Shown: piece by piece, positions 24,798 through 35,250 of the stretch | Layout: every line of letters begins with the position of its first letter | How positions within the stretch are numbered: the stretch's first letter is position 1 | Assembly: GCA_019918135.1 (NCBI GenBank) | Contig: WBZZ01000771.1 | Span: 64,168 to 128,167 of the forward strand | From: Paulinella micropora | Taxonomy: Eukaryota; Cercozoa; Imbricatea; Euglyphida; Paulinellidae | Length of the DNA: 64,000 nt | Direction: 5' to 3' | Made by a program: the position numbers and the translations under genes | The notes under the pieces: generated by a model | The model's input: the letters and a program-made list of their open reading frames with translations, nothing else | What the model was told of the DNA's origin: nothing | Database searches by the model: none

Positions 24798-26125
24798 GGG
24801 CGTTGCTTTTCAGTACATCCTGACGATCATCGATCTCTTCTCAGGATTCCTTCAATTATTCGTCCCCTGCATCTCCACTTCCGCCGAAGAGACCGTTGAG
24901 ATCTTCCTCAACCGATGGGCATACATCTTTGGTTTTCCGGAGTCCCATCTTCTCCGACTACCACAGCTCGTTTGTAGGTACTCTAGCCAAGCGCTTCTGC
25001 AGTGAAGCCGGCCTCGACTGGCTGACCATCGCACCCAACTCGCACCATCAGCTCGGCTTCGTGGAATGCCGTCATAAGGCGATCCGCACGGCGATCCAAT
25101 CCCTGCCCAAGGCAGATAAATCGAACTGGCCTAGCATCATTCCTTCCCTCTCCTTCGCCCATAACACCTTTGTGTCCACTGCTACAGGCACAACCGCCTT
25201 TGAGGGCATGCTAGCGCGCAGACCCCGGTGCACACTGGACTTCTTCGATTCCCCGGAGATTGTCACCGCCCGCGCCTCCGCCTCAAGCGTCGCTCTTGAC
25301 GCTTCTCCTACGCTTTCGCTTCAGTCTTCAGAGCAGATCGCACTGCTACACCGCGCCCGCACTGCCGTCACGGCGTACATCAGCACGTACAAAGACGTCT
25401 CCCGCGCCCGATCTGTTGCTCAGAAGAACAAGGGCCGCCGCAAGGCCGTCAAGGAGTGGAAGGTTGGCGACACCGTCACCGTCTACCGCCCTAAGCCCTC
25501 GAAGCAAGGCATCCCCGCCTCGTCCGTCCTTCAATTCGACGGCGCCTACACGATCTTGGAGCAGGTCAACACCAACTGCTTCAAGCTTCGCCACCTCAAG
25601 ACCAACAAGGTATTGAAGCGGATCGACCGCTCACACCTCTCCCCGTACACTGCTCCCACCGATGGCGTCGCCCCGCTCAAGTCAGTCGCAGTGGACAACT
25701 ACGATGACGACACCGTCAACTACACAACTGGTGAAGTCGTTGCATTCATCGACCGCAACCAGATTAAACTTGGCATCGTTTTAGACGAGGACCCGGAGAA
25801 CGAGGACGACGACCTCGTAGTTCACCAACTTGGTACGACCTCGGACACCAACCCTCTCTTCCGTTCCATCTACGAAGACACAGAGGACAAAACTATCATC
25901 CAGAGCGGGAACAAGCCCCTAGCCTCCTGGAAGCCCCTCCTCTTCGACACCACCAACGATCAAGTCGTCCATCGCCACATCGAGTGGCGTCCCTTCAAGA
26001 AGAACAAGGACAAAGGCCGTCTCCCCGCCAACGTTCTTAAGCGTCTTCGAGGTACCCTCATCACCGGCGAAACCTTCACATTGCACGTCTTCCAGAAAGG
26101 CAAGAAAGCAAAGTCCAAGGAATAG
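24798..26125 (+). mobile_element. Gypsy-like fragment C: integrase half
   Basis: Integrase core and C-terminal region on the + strand: SDYHSSFVGTLAKRF, then a GFVECRHK motif with the catalytic E, then a PKADKSNWPSIIPSLSFAHN block, and the C-terminal KVGDTVTVYRP / QFDGAYTILEQV strand-rich module. A further 150 residues (KLGIVLDEDPENEDDD..) ends in a basic tail at 26125. An LTR retroelement of a family different from A, B and D. Only this end is present; the left junction at 24797/24798 cuts straight into gypsy B. Confidence 0.8.
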
Positions 26126-27491
26126 CCGCCGCTATCACTCTCAAGTGGGTTTTACTCATCGTACCGGCTTCACCCGCCACCGCCCAGCGCTTTTCCCACT
26201 TGACCCGTCATGATCGTCCCTAGAAGAATTATGCCATGACCTGCGTATTCCTGTAAGTCCTTGATCGCCTCTTGTGCCTGCAGGTCAACGATCATTCTCA
26301 TCGAACCTGAACACCTCAGTGACTATATCGGCACGGCATATTTGGTGCTTAATTGGTTCATCTCGGCTGTGTGATACCTTGCCACCTAATTTTCTACGGC
26401 TCGACATCGCCCCCCGATATCACCGCTCGCTACTGCGCCTCTATTGTCCCAGTCCCGCTGCGAATCATGGATATCCGCCCCCGGCTGATCATCATCCGCA
26501 TCGCGCAATCATAGACGCATCATTCTTTTACTCTCCCGTGGTTTAAGAGACTCATCCGCCTCTCTTTTTCCTTTTGACACTTTTTTTGCAGGACATCATA
26601 CTTCGTTCGTTAATCACTCATTCTGTACGCAACTCAACTCAACCGTTAGGTCGGGGGGGGGGGGGGGCGGAGCTATCAGACTGAGCACCTTAACGACCGG
26701 TCAAAACCTTTACCGTTGATAATTCACTCTTTTTGACCGGTTCATTAGATTCTCGTCTGCACGACGTTTCGACTTCCCTAACTAGTTTTCGACTCCGTTC
26801 AGAAATGATCTCAAACAATCAAGTCAAAGTTCTTTTTTAGAAAAGATCAACTATTACCTTTTCCCCATTCTATTACCTTTCCCCCGACACGCACGTTGCG
26901 GTAAATTTGCGGACAAGGATAAGACGAGTGACGAAAAACAATGTTTGACTGCTTTTTAGAGGCTACGTGACGTCCCCAGTCATTCTCGCCTAGCCTTCCC
27001 AAATCAATTTGTTTTTCGAGTTCACCAACCCGACACTATCCTTGTAATGACCGTTAACTTGAACTTGAGCAAAGGCTTTGACAACTGGAGACTCACATTC
27101 TACGATTCACACTCGATCGTAAGTGCATCCAAGCCTGCAAAGACTACGAAATTACGTAAATAAACGAAGTGACCGCTCTGCTATTTACTGGTATTTCACC
27201 TGCTCATACAGAGTCAGGACTCAATGCCGCCGGCCGCCAGCCATAGTGTTCTTAATAAGAGTTCGTTGTATCTGCCTACTTGAAGAGTTGTATACAAACT
27301 CACATGTGAAGTCTACGACCGGTAAGAGGGGGACGCCCCGGTTGCCGGTTCAAGACTGGAAGCATTGCGGAGGCCCTTGGAGTCGTCCATTGGCGCGGCG
27401 CAAGACTCATGATCCCGCAGCTTACCACTCCAGCCTGAGTAGATCTAGGACTCTGAGGTACGTAGCCTCCGAGGGGGACGCGCCAAACAAG
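26126..27491. other. Spacer, possibly 3' region of fragment C
   Basis: A G15 run at 26653-26667, followed by CGGAGC, could be a polypurine tract for fragment C, but no LTR pair is visible. The rest shows no gene. The direct words GGGGGACGC at 27329 and 27474 are the only local repeats noticed. Confidence 0.4.
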
Positions 27492-27850
27492 CAATGGACA
27501 AAAACCTCCGTGCTTGCGACCCGTCTTAAACCGGACACTCGGGGCGTCCCCCTCCTTCCGGCTTGCGACTTCCGACCTTGAAGAATTTAACAATAATAAA
27601 ACAATTCCCGCTAGTCTAGTTGAACTGCCGACGTCACACAAAAGATGTACCTTCCAGAATTGACCCACGTAACGCACGGATATGGGTAAAAGGGGTAATG
27701 GTGAAAAGCTGATGCCACCAGTACCAGGATAAGTATTACAATTGACTGTATAAATAGCTAATAATACAACTAACCGTAACGATTACTACCAACGGATAAT
27801 TGAGCAATAAGGACATAATGGAGGAGAAAGGGTCTAATTAATGTCTAATG
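27492..27850 (-). repeat. LTR of copia family 2 (3' LTR of the incomplete copy)
   Basis: Matches 43091-43478. The first 170 bases (from 27492) are almost identical; the other half differs by several substitutions and indels. On the element strand it is preceded by the purine tract AAGGGGGAG (27851-27859), as a 3' LTR should be. Ends do not follow the TG..CA rule (element strand CATTAGAC ... GTCCATTG). Confidence 0.8.
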
Positions 27851-28132
27851 CTCCCCCTTACTTAGACTCCCTTTCGAGTCAGTATCCAACCACCATCCGC
27901 AACTAACAACTATAGCAGGTAAATAAGCAGGCGCAAGTGAGCTACCCTACGTCTCCAGTGGAGTTCGGCTACATAGCTACACTATACAAACTAAAAGCGC
28001 GGTATGCACCCCAGTGCACATGATATGACTACAAAGAAGAGCAAAGGCGCTAGCCTACATCTCCACAGCTTGGTGGAGTTCGGCAATCTAGGCACCTATT
28101 TTCTAAAATCTACCCCCTTGCTATCGGGTATT

Positions 28133-28212
28133 CTAACCAAAGTCCTAACCAAAGTCCACGTAGTAGAAAGTCCCACCGTTGGAGAAAGTCCCACCGTAGG
28201 AGAAAGTCCCCA
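28133..28212. repeat. Short tandem repeats in copia 3' non-coding region
   Basis: AACCAAAGTCCT twice (28136-28160) and GAAAGTCCCACCGTNGGA three times (28167-28212, the last partial). Confidence 0.8.
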
Positions 28213-29129
28213 CACGCAACCACCGACCGCAGTCGCCTCTAATCGCACGCTACGTGGCGCACTAGCCGGAGGTATGGCTCACCACGCGCAAGCTTAGGTT
28301 GACGTCGGCGATATTGTCCACAGACGCCACCTTCTCGTTTACCACCAGCCCAGCGTCGACCTTCTGGTTGATGATAGAGCAGCGCAAGTCGACATGCCCG
28401 ACCTTCCTATTAAGCACATTGGTGTCAGCAAGATCAAGTGCCCCCTGGTTGTCGCCGTACAGGACTGGGGGCTGTCCCCACCCGTACGGCCCTAGCGCTT
28501 CCGCGACCCGGCCATTCGCGATGCCCTCACGTTTCCCGAAGTGCCATCCTTGGATCATGGAAAACCCCTTAGCCGTCCATCGGCTTTTGAATTTCAGGAT
28601 CTTGCCCCCTGCCTCCTTTGTAGCATCTACGAACCGCCCCTCACAGATGTCTTTCTTGTCAACTAAATCGGCCCGGACTCTACGGAAGCACCCCTTCTCC
28701 CATAGTGTAGACATCTCTTCAGCCCGAGCGTCATCCCAGTAACCTAACTCGTCTGCTTGCTTCTCACTCACCGGCCTCGTAAACGTGGTTGCATGTGCGG
28801 CCTCCGGAGCAAGGTACTTGACGATCTCCGTGTTCAACATACGGTGCGGGGCGTCATCATCCTCAAACATTACCCAATGGGCCGGTCGATGCTTCTTTTG
28901 CTTCTTAACCCACATGGGTTCGCTAACGTCTTGCACCTGTCCCCGTCGGACCTTGTCCTTGAAGCCTACCCCATAGGCCTTCTTGGCCCAAGCCCAACCC
29001 CACTTATTAGCTGAGGTCTCAACCCACCTTCCCTTCAGCTCCCCAATCTCTTTCACCTTTTCCGGTTCCTCTGGTACTAGGGCTTGAGCCTCTTCCAAGG
29101 CTTCCGCGGCTGCCTGCTCCGGAGTCACC

Positions 29130-30484
29130 GGAGTCCCCCCCGCCCGAAGCTCTCCGGGAGCACTATGCAGACCTCTACCGCACACGTGTCTCCGACCTGG
29201 CAGACGAGGAGCGCCGACTTCACCAAGTGATGGGGCCTGGAGCTACACTATGGACCCCCCCAGAGGATTCCAAATATAACCAGAGAGAGCTCCTTCTCGG
29301 AAGCGACAGGCTCCGTGCGCCGATCCTCAGACCGGGGGAGGTTATCGACAAGGGGCATTTCACCAATCTGGTGTTCCGAGGTAATGTGGATCCTGCCCCC
29401 CTTTCCCTTCTCCCCAGTGAGACGGAATCTGTCATCCAGTCATCTGCCGAGGTAGCCCTTCAGGCGGGGGTGGAAGGGATGAGGTCCCTCATGAATGCCC
29501 ACAAGGCACCGTCCCTTCGCCAGTACACAGTGCAGTTCCCGCCGGAGGATGACAACGAACGGAGACCGAACCGTAATTCAGATGAGCTTAAGAGATGGGA
29601 TACTGCCAACCTTCCCCTTCAGGATGTGTATACAGCCCCTCCCGTTGACTTGGTTCCCAAGCTTATGGAGTTCCTGGAAGCTGAAGCAGGGGAGTACCTG
29701 GGTATCCACCTTCCTAACGGAGAGGACACCCGGGGCCTGATCATCCGACTCCAATCCAACGCGTTTGCTCTGCGCCTCAGCTCGCTCCCTGACGAATTCC
29801 AACAACGGTTCCCTGTTGCTCGCCTTGCGCCGCGCCTCGATCGACCTGACGAGCTGTCTCCAGGCTCCCTGTCACCATGGGACGCTATCCTCGTTACCGA
29901 TGGATCCTGCTTTCCCGAACATGGCAACGCTGCGGGCTTCGGGGCTTTCCTATTCTACAATCGCGAGATTATCGCCATCTACGGCAACGCGGACAATCCA
30001 GCCTCTAGTGGTGAACAGGAAGTGTTGGCAGTTATGGCAGGGGGCCTCCAATTCATCCGGGAGATGGCCTGGAGGCCCCGGCGAGTCCATGTCTACACCG
30101 ACTACCGGGCCCTATCGGACGCGAATCTGGAAGGGGAGGCCCACGAACTGTTCAAGACGCGGTCGAAGCCCCCCCTATGGGATGCCATCTTTCGCTTTCA
30201 CGTGCAGACTGCTCCGATCTCTTTCCACTGGGTCAAGTCCCACCAAGAACGCAGTTTTGAGTGGACCTTCCGTCTAAATGAGTGTGCAGACCGCCTCGCC
30301 AAGTGGGCGGTCCTAAGAAGAGTGACCCGGCTACAGAGGATTCGGGAGTGGGAGAGGCTGCGCTTGGCCCCGCCCCGAGACTCCAACGGACGGCTTCTCC
30401 TTGTAGGGCCGTTCCAAGAGTCTCATATTCCTGGGGACCGGGTCAAGCAATTCGTCAATATCTTCAAGTGCCTCCCCCCCCCCC
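29130..30484 (+). CDS. LINE N-terminal part with RNase H domain
   Basis: Frame open from the truncation point; the first Met is at 29227. After about 200 residues of unassigned sequence an RNase HI fold follows: D in LVTDGSCFPEHGNAAGFG, E in SSGEQEVLAVMAG, D in VYTDYRALSD, HWVKSHQE, and the last D in NECADRLAKWA. This is the DEDD set needed for RNA cleavage in an RNA-DNA hybrid. The frame changes at the C11 run 30474-30484, after which the RT frame takes over. The run is either a slippage site, a decay product or a sequencing artefact. The product would degrade template RNA during target-primed reverse transcription. Confidence 0.8.
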
Positions 30485-32768
30485 GCTCTCTCGAGAGCAG
30501 GCGCTCGATCTGGCTCGTCGGCCGCTCTCGTTGGGTGAAATCGAGCATGCAATTCAGGCCAAAAAGGGTCCTGCTCCGGGAGACGATGGTATACCCCCCG
30601 ACATCTTCAAGCTCCTCTCGCAAGACGCGAAGATCCAATTAGGATCTTTCTTCTCCCATTGCTGGAAGGAGAAGAGATTACCAAAGGACTGGAAGCCGGG
30701 GATTCTCAGCCAGATTTGGAAGGGGACTGGGACAGGCGCAAATGTATCCGACTGGCGGGGCATCACGGTTTCGAACGCGATCCTCAACCTCTACGAAAAA
30801 CTCGTCACTTTTCGGGTTGAGTCCTTCAAGCTCCACACAGGGTGCATCCGGAAGACTTCTAAAGCCAACACAACAACTGTGAGTGGGTGCGATGAATGGA
30901 ACATGGTGCTGAGGTTGATGTTGGCCGATTTACGGGCAGCCCCCAAGATTACAGGTAAGAAAAAGACGCTTATCATCTTCTCCACTGACATCCGCAAGGC
31001 GTTTGACCGCGCGGAGCTCACTTACATCTGCGAAGCGTACTCCCATGTGGTGGCTCAGGAGGGGGAGTTCCCCGAGCTGTTTGCTTTCCTCCGCCATCGG
31101 TTCAAAGACTCCCCGCTCAAGCTCAAGGTCCCGGACTCTACAGGGAAGTCTGCTGTTTTGCCGGACGAAATTCACCGCTCCCGAGGGATCCCTCAAGGTG
31201 GATCGCTCAGCCCGGGCACATACGGGGTTCTCGACGAATACCTTACCCGCTTGTGCCCTGCCCAGCAATTTATGCCAGCAGGATACCGGTTCTACGATGG
31301 CACTAGCAGCGACCGCTCCCAGAACACCTCCGTCTACCCCCTTAGGCCCCCGTTGACTGCAGATCACAAATTTGCGGACGATAACTGGGCAGCCCTAGGA
31401 GGATTTGGTCCACCGGAGCTCTACATTCCCGAGGCACAAAAGGGCTTCTCACTTCTTTATACGCAACTTAGGGCCGCACGCCAGATCTGTGCGGCGGAAA
31501 AATGCTCTGTCATCTGCCTGGTTAGTGAAGAGGGCAAAGGTGTCTACGCTGTCCCGATTTCTCACACTGCACCCGGCCGGGACTCGACGTGCCCCCCCAC
31601 CGTGATTAGAAACCGTTCGGCAATTGAAGTCTTTCGGTCCCTGGGGCTCCACACCGACGGCAACAATAACCCGCAGATCCAAAGAGACTACGCGATTTCA
31701 AGGTTCGTGGCTACTGCCCGGTTGATACACAGCCTCGACCTCTCGCTTGCAAGGAAAAGGAAAGCCCTCACGTGTCTCCTCACCAGCATCCTAGATTTTT
31801 CCTTCGGGTGGACCCCCTTCCCCCAGAAGTTGCTTCGGGACCTAGACACAGCTTTTCGGGACCATATCCGGGAGACTCTTCAGCTGTCTCCCCAGGAGAT
31901 TCCAAACGCGGTGCTTTACGGCCCCATAGGAGGAGGGGGAGGATTCGGCCTTCACCAGTTCTCCACCCGGTACTACCTGCGAACTTTCACGGTGTTTATC
32001 AAATGCCTCCTTTCGACCGATCCATACGTTCAATACGCGGTGGATGCGCATCTACGCCTAGCGTGGGATTATTACTTCCCCAGGAACAAGGATCTCTGTC
32101 CCCAGCGTCTCCCCCTCCGTGGTCGCCGAGCTGCTCCCAAGAGCTCTTGCCCCCCACAGCCGCCAAGCACGCGCTTCTCGTTCAGATGGGCAGGGGACGG
32201 CGGACCGCGCCCGCCACTGATGCATCCACCGATTCATCCACCGGACATATGGCGAATGCACTCCGTTTTCCACGGGGTGGAGGCCCCCACCGACTGCATC
32301 ATTCCAGCTTTCTACCCGCGGTACGTCAACGCTGTGAACAGGGGCGCTCTCAGGGACGAAGCCCCCATACCAGAGGACATCAACAAGCAGTGCCCCAAGC
32401 TTCCGGACCCCCCAGACCAGCCTTTCCTTGGATGGCAAGGTCACCTGCATCTGCTCAAGGAGGATCGCCGCGACGGACTTATGGTACTTCATTGGATCCG
32501 CGCCTGCAGAGCACTGGGCATTGGCATTAACCCGCGCATCCCTCCAGGGCATGTGAGTGACTCGTCATGGCCCGACGGGCGACAGCAGCGATTCGATGCA
32601 GAACACAGCCTTGCCCGATTCAGGGAGGCATATGACGTTCCCCCGGCCCGCTTCGAATGGAACGCACTAGAGGTCCCAGTCGTTCTCTCCGTCACTAACT
32701 TTCTCACCAAGGAGACTGTCGCTCCAGGGTCAGTAGACCAAGCCATCGCCCAAGTCAAGAAGAATTAG
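30485..32768 (+). CDS. LINE reverse transcriptase
   Basis: Starts in protein-like sequence right after the C11 run (SREQALDLARRPLSLGEIEH; the frame itself is open from 30282). RT motifs in order: KKGPAPGDDGIPPDIFK (fingers), WRGITVSNAILNLYEK, motif A FSTDIRKAFDRAE near 31000, motif B RGIPQGGSLSP near 31190, motif C KFADDNW near 31370 with the catalytic ADD, and a thumb region after it. The frame ends at a single TAG (32766-32768), beyond which the same frame stays open and encodes the nuclease. Catalytic aspartates are all present. Apart from the C-run and the TAG the enzyme looks intact, so the insertion is young or was active recently. Confidence 0.85.
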
Positions 32769-33956
32769 ACCTCCTACAACCTATGGAAGCTTCGCCAGAG
32801 ATGCTCGGAAGACGCTAATAAATTCAAAGTGGCGCCCCGCTTCGGCCTAACATGGGGGATCCGCTCGGAAATACGCAGACCCTTCCAAGCCATTACCAAC
32901 CATTTCCTTCAACCCAACGGCGGCCTTTCAGTGAGAGAGGTAGCCATAGTACTCAAATGCCAGCTAGATGTCTGGCCCACTCCGGCGAGGGTCAGCACTG
33001 TGATTACCAAGGGGGCCACCTCGACCTCCTGCCCGTATGGCTGCAGGGTCACTGGGAGCATCAGCCACTACTTGCTCTCAAAGTCCTCCTTCCACTCGGA
33101 GGCCCTCAAGTCTCTACTGGATCAGCGGCACTCCAAATGCAGACAGTGGATCCGCAGCTGCTTGGAGCGGTCAGACAACGACGATGGCATAGCACCGGAC
33201 TGCAAAGTCTTCATCATCGGGGAGGAGGGAGCCTTCCCTCGACCGAAGCAAGATAGTGCCCCCCCTCGTGCGGACGCAGGTCTCCCCGCCCCGGAGGGAG
33301 CCCCCCTTCTTGCCCCACCTCTCTCGCCGGCTTTCATTCACCCCGCCGCGCAGGTGATGGTGGACATGGCGGGACCGGGTTTTTCGCACAAGATAGACCT
33401 GCTGGTCACCGCCTCTCGAAGATCAAACCACGTTACCCTGATAGACTACACGACTCGGGAGGATCAATGGCTGGTCCGCGAAGATGACTCCTGTCTCCCC
33501 GCGAGACAGTCGCCAGACGATCGGCGGGATACCTGGGACCGAGATGGACGTCGGGTGAACCCCCCTTACCGACCGAAGGACCCAAATGCGTTTCGGGGAG
33601 AAGACCCGCCCAGCACCTGGCCAGCTATCCCCTGGAAGTCCCATCAGGCGTGGGGATATAACCCGCGGGCGATCTATGATCACCGATACCTCCCGCTGGA
33701 AGAAGCGATAAGCAGGCAGACCATTAGGAGACGTCCAATGTCTACCAATCTTATTATGATCGCAATGGGGGCGAGAGGATACATCTCCCAAGCCTCATTT
33801 GACGAACTGTGCTTCCATTTCTCCAAGAGCATCGCGCAGCAGATCTACCAAGGCCTAACCAGGATTTGCCATGAGCATATCATCCAGACTTGGAATTTCC
33901 TTCACCATTTCCCTGCGGGACCTCCTCCAAACCCTCCTTTCCGCCCCCCTCAGTAG
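32769..33956 (+). CDS. LINE C-terminal finger and restriction-like endonuclease
   Basis: In frame with the RT after one TAG; the first Met lies at 32850-33100 depending on the choice, so independent translation is doubtful. A finger CPYGC....H.......H near 33030 is followed about 110 residues on by SHKIDLLVTA, then VTLIDYTTRED, the spacing of a PD-(D/E)xK nuclease as in R2, NeSL and Utopia elements. This enzyme nicks the target for primed reverse transcription. The terminal third (SFDELCFHFSKSIAQQIY) has no known motif. The nuclease call rests on position and the short motif, so moderate confidence. Confidence 0.65.
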   Translation, partial: TSYNLWKLRQRCSEDANKFKVAPRFGLTWGIRSEIRRPFQAITNHFLQPNGGLSVREVAIVLKCQLDVWPTPARVSTVITKGATSTSCPYGCRVTGSISHYLLSKSSFHSEALKSLLDQRHSKCRQWIRSCLERSDNDDGIAPDCKVFIIGEEGAFPRPKQDSAPPRADAGLPAPEGAPLLAPPLSPAFIHPAAQVMVDMAGPGFSHKIDLLVTASRRSNHVTLIDYTTREDQWLVREDDSCLPARQSPDDRRDTWDRDGRRVNPPYRPKDPNAFRGEDPPSTWPAIPWKSHQAWGYNPRAIYDHRYLPLEEAISRQTIRRRPMSTNLIMIAMGARGYISQASFDELCFHFSKSIAQQIYQGLTRICHEHIIQTWNFLHHFPAGPPPNPPFRPPQ

Positions 33957-35250
33957 GTGGGCGTGCTCCTTCGCCCTACCTGGTCCCCTTTGTTGCTTTG
34001 TCCAGAGGCGGGAGGCGAGCGGAGAGGCGGAGAAGGAAGTCCACCAGAGGCCCAAGGTATCCCACCGAAGCTGAGTCCAAGGGGGGACGAAAATCCATCG
34101 CACCGATCCCGTAGATGTGGGAGGAGAGGGTCTCCTGTGGCTCGCTTAGCCCACCAGCAAGTCAGACGACCCACTGGCACACTAGCTTGCCTATGGAGTC
34201 TCCTTTTCCTCCCACCCTTGACTCCCCATCGAATCCCACCTCTCCTCGGGGCCACGGAACCGAAGGGGCCTAGCCCTGGCTAGAGTTTTGAATTCCTCTC
34301 CCCCCCCCCCCCATCCAGCCTTCCGCCTCTTTTTTCTCCCGACCTAGCCTCCGCCCGCTTTGAGTCTCTGGGAGGGTAATCCGTCCTGTCTGTGTCCCCC
34401 CCTTCTCAGGGAGCTGCATAGTCATGGGGATGGAGGACTCGTCTAGGGTTGACTGTGCTTCTTCTTCTGTGTTCTCTCTCTTGTCGGGATTCGGTTTTTT
34501 CAAATTTCCAGCGTCTCTGCTGTTTTCCTGGTCTGTGGGGGGGATGTTTCCTGGGTGGGACGGACGGACCAGGCTTAAGCGCGGCCTCTTGCCTTGGACC
34601 GCGCTCCCTTGTGGGATCCCTTTCACTCTGTTCCCTCTCTTTCTCCTCTACGACCGGCCCCCCTCTCTTGCTCTCTTCCTTGTTGCGCTCTCTCTCTCTC
34701 TGGCGTTCCTGCGATTCAGCTGGTGCCCTGTGGGCCTGCTCGAGTCAGGATCGGTGTGTCTACGACTGGTCGCCCATGGATTGGCGCTGGATGGGAGTCC
34801 CGCTTCGACCTGGACGAATGGGCCCAGATGCGCCGGGACGTGTTGGCTGCTTCGCTTCCGGGAAGATTCTTCCCGGTCTGAATTGGCCTGTGCCAGCCGG
34901 TTACTAGGTTTGTGTGTTGGTCGGGAGGTTCCTGTAGGCTATCGGCTGTCCCTTCTCTCTGTCGTCCTTTCTCTCTCGTTCTTTCTCTCTATCTCTTTCG
35001 TTCTCCATCTCTCTCTCTCTCTCTCTTTCTATCTCTCTCTCTCCTTCTCTATCTCTACCCTTTCTACGACGTGCATCTGTGTCTCCGGACCGTTTGCGCA
35101 CAGATCCTAGCGGGCTGCCATTCGCTCAAGGCCAAATGCTCCCCCAGCCATCAAACCCGCTTAGTCGGTGTCCCTGATGTTGGTGGTCGTAGTGCAGGCG
35201 CCCCGCAACCGCTACGGGTTTGGGTGGGAATACTGTCTTTCTCATTGTAC
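33957..35250 (+). other. LINE 3' untranslated region
   Basis: Pyrimidine-rich, with a C14 run at about 34297-34311 and long TCTC/CTTT stretches at 34960-35060. Frames here are shadows of low complexity. The 3' end lies between 35230 and 35290, where copia coding sequence on the opposite strand resumes; no poly-A tail is seen. Confidence 0.55.

Larger units (their letters stand above)
27492..29129 (-). mobile_element. Copia family 2, incomplete copy
   Basis: Leftward copia fragment: pre-RT and RT N-terminal part (GGKILKFKSRWTAKGFSMIQ), RNase H end (YGDNQGALDLADTNVLNRKVGHVDLRC; here quoted only in part: VLYGDNQGALD), a non-coding stretch, a polypurine tract and a 3' LTR. Bases 28529-29129 are nearly identical to 36443-37045 of the main copy; I saw one or two differences in 600. 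It is an incomplete copy. Its right edge is the LINE junction at 29129/29130. Confidence 0.85.
29130..35250 (+). mobile_element. LINE (non-LTR retrotransposon), RNase H-RT-REL type, Utopia-like
   Basis: The order RNase H (about 29870-30330), reverse transcriptase (about 30560-31420), cysteine-histidine finger and restriction-like endonuclease (about 33030-33480) is read on one strand. The left edge cuts the copia homology at 29129 while the LINE frame is already open, so it is 5'-truncated. The 3' UTR (33957 to about 35250) is pyrimidine-rich. RNase H in front of RT together with a restriction-like endonuclease was described for oomycete Utopia elements. Ordinary LINEs with RNase H carry it behind the RT. 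No U2 snRNA sequence flanks this copy. The right edge, where copia sequence resumes, is only known to within about 50 bases. Confidence 0.85.

Noticed and set aside
27123-27581. 152-codon frame left of the copia LTR
   Set aside because: Runs into LTR sequence and has no protein-like pattern.
29100-29230. U2 snRNA target sequence beside the Utopia-like LINE
   Set aside because: The flank is copia coding sequence; no U2-like stretch on either side.
34424-35110. 228-codon frame in the LINE 3' region
   Set aside because: Composed of TCTC/CTTT repeats and serine-leucine runs; no similarity to a protein domain.
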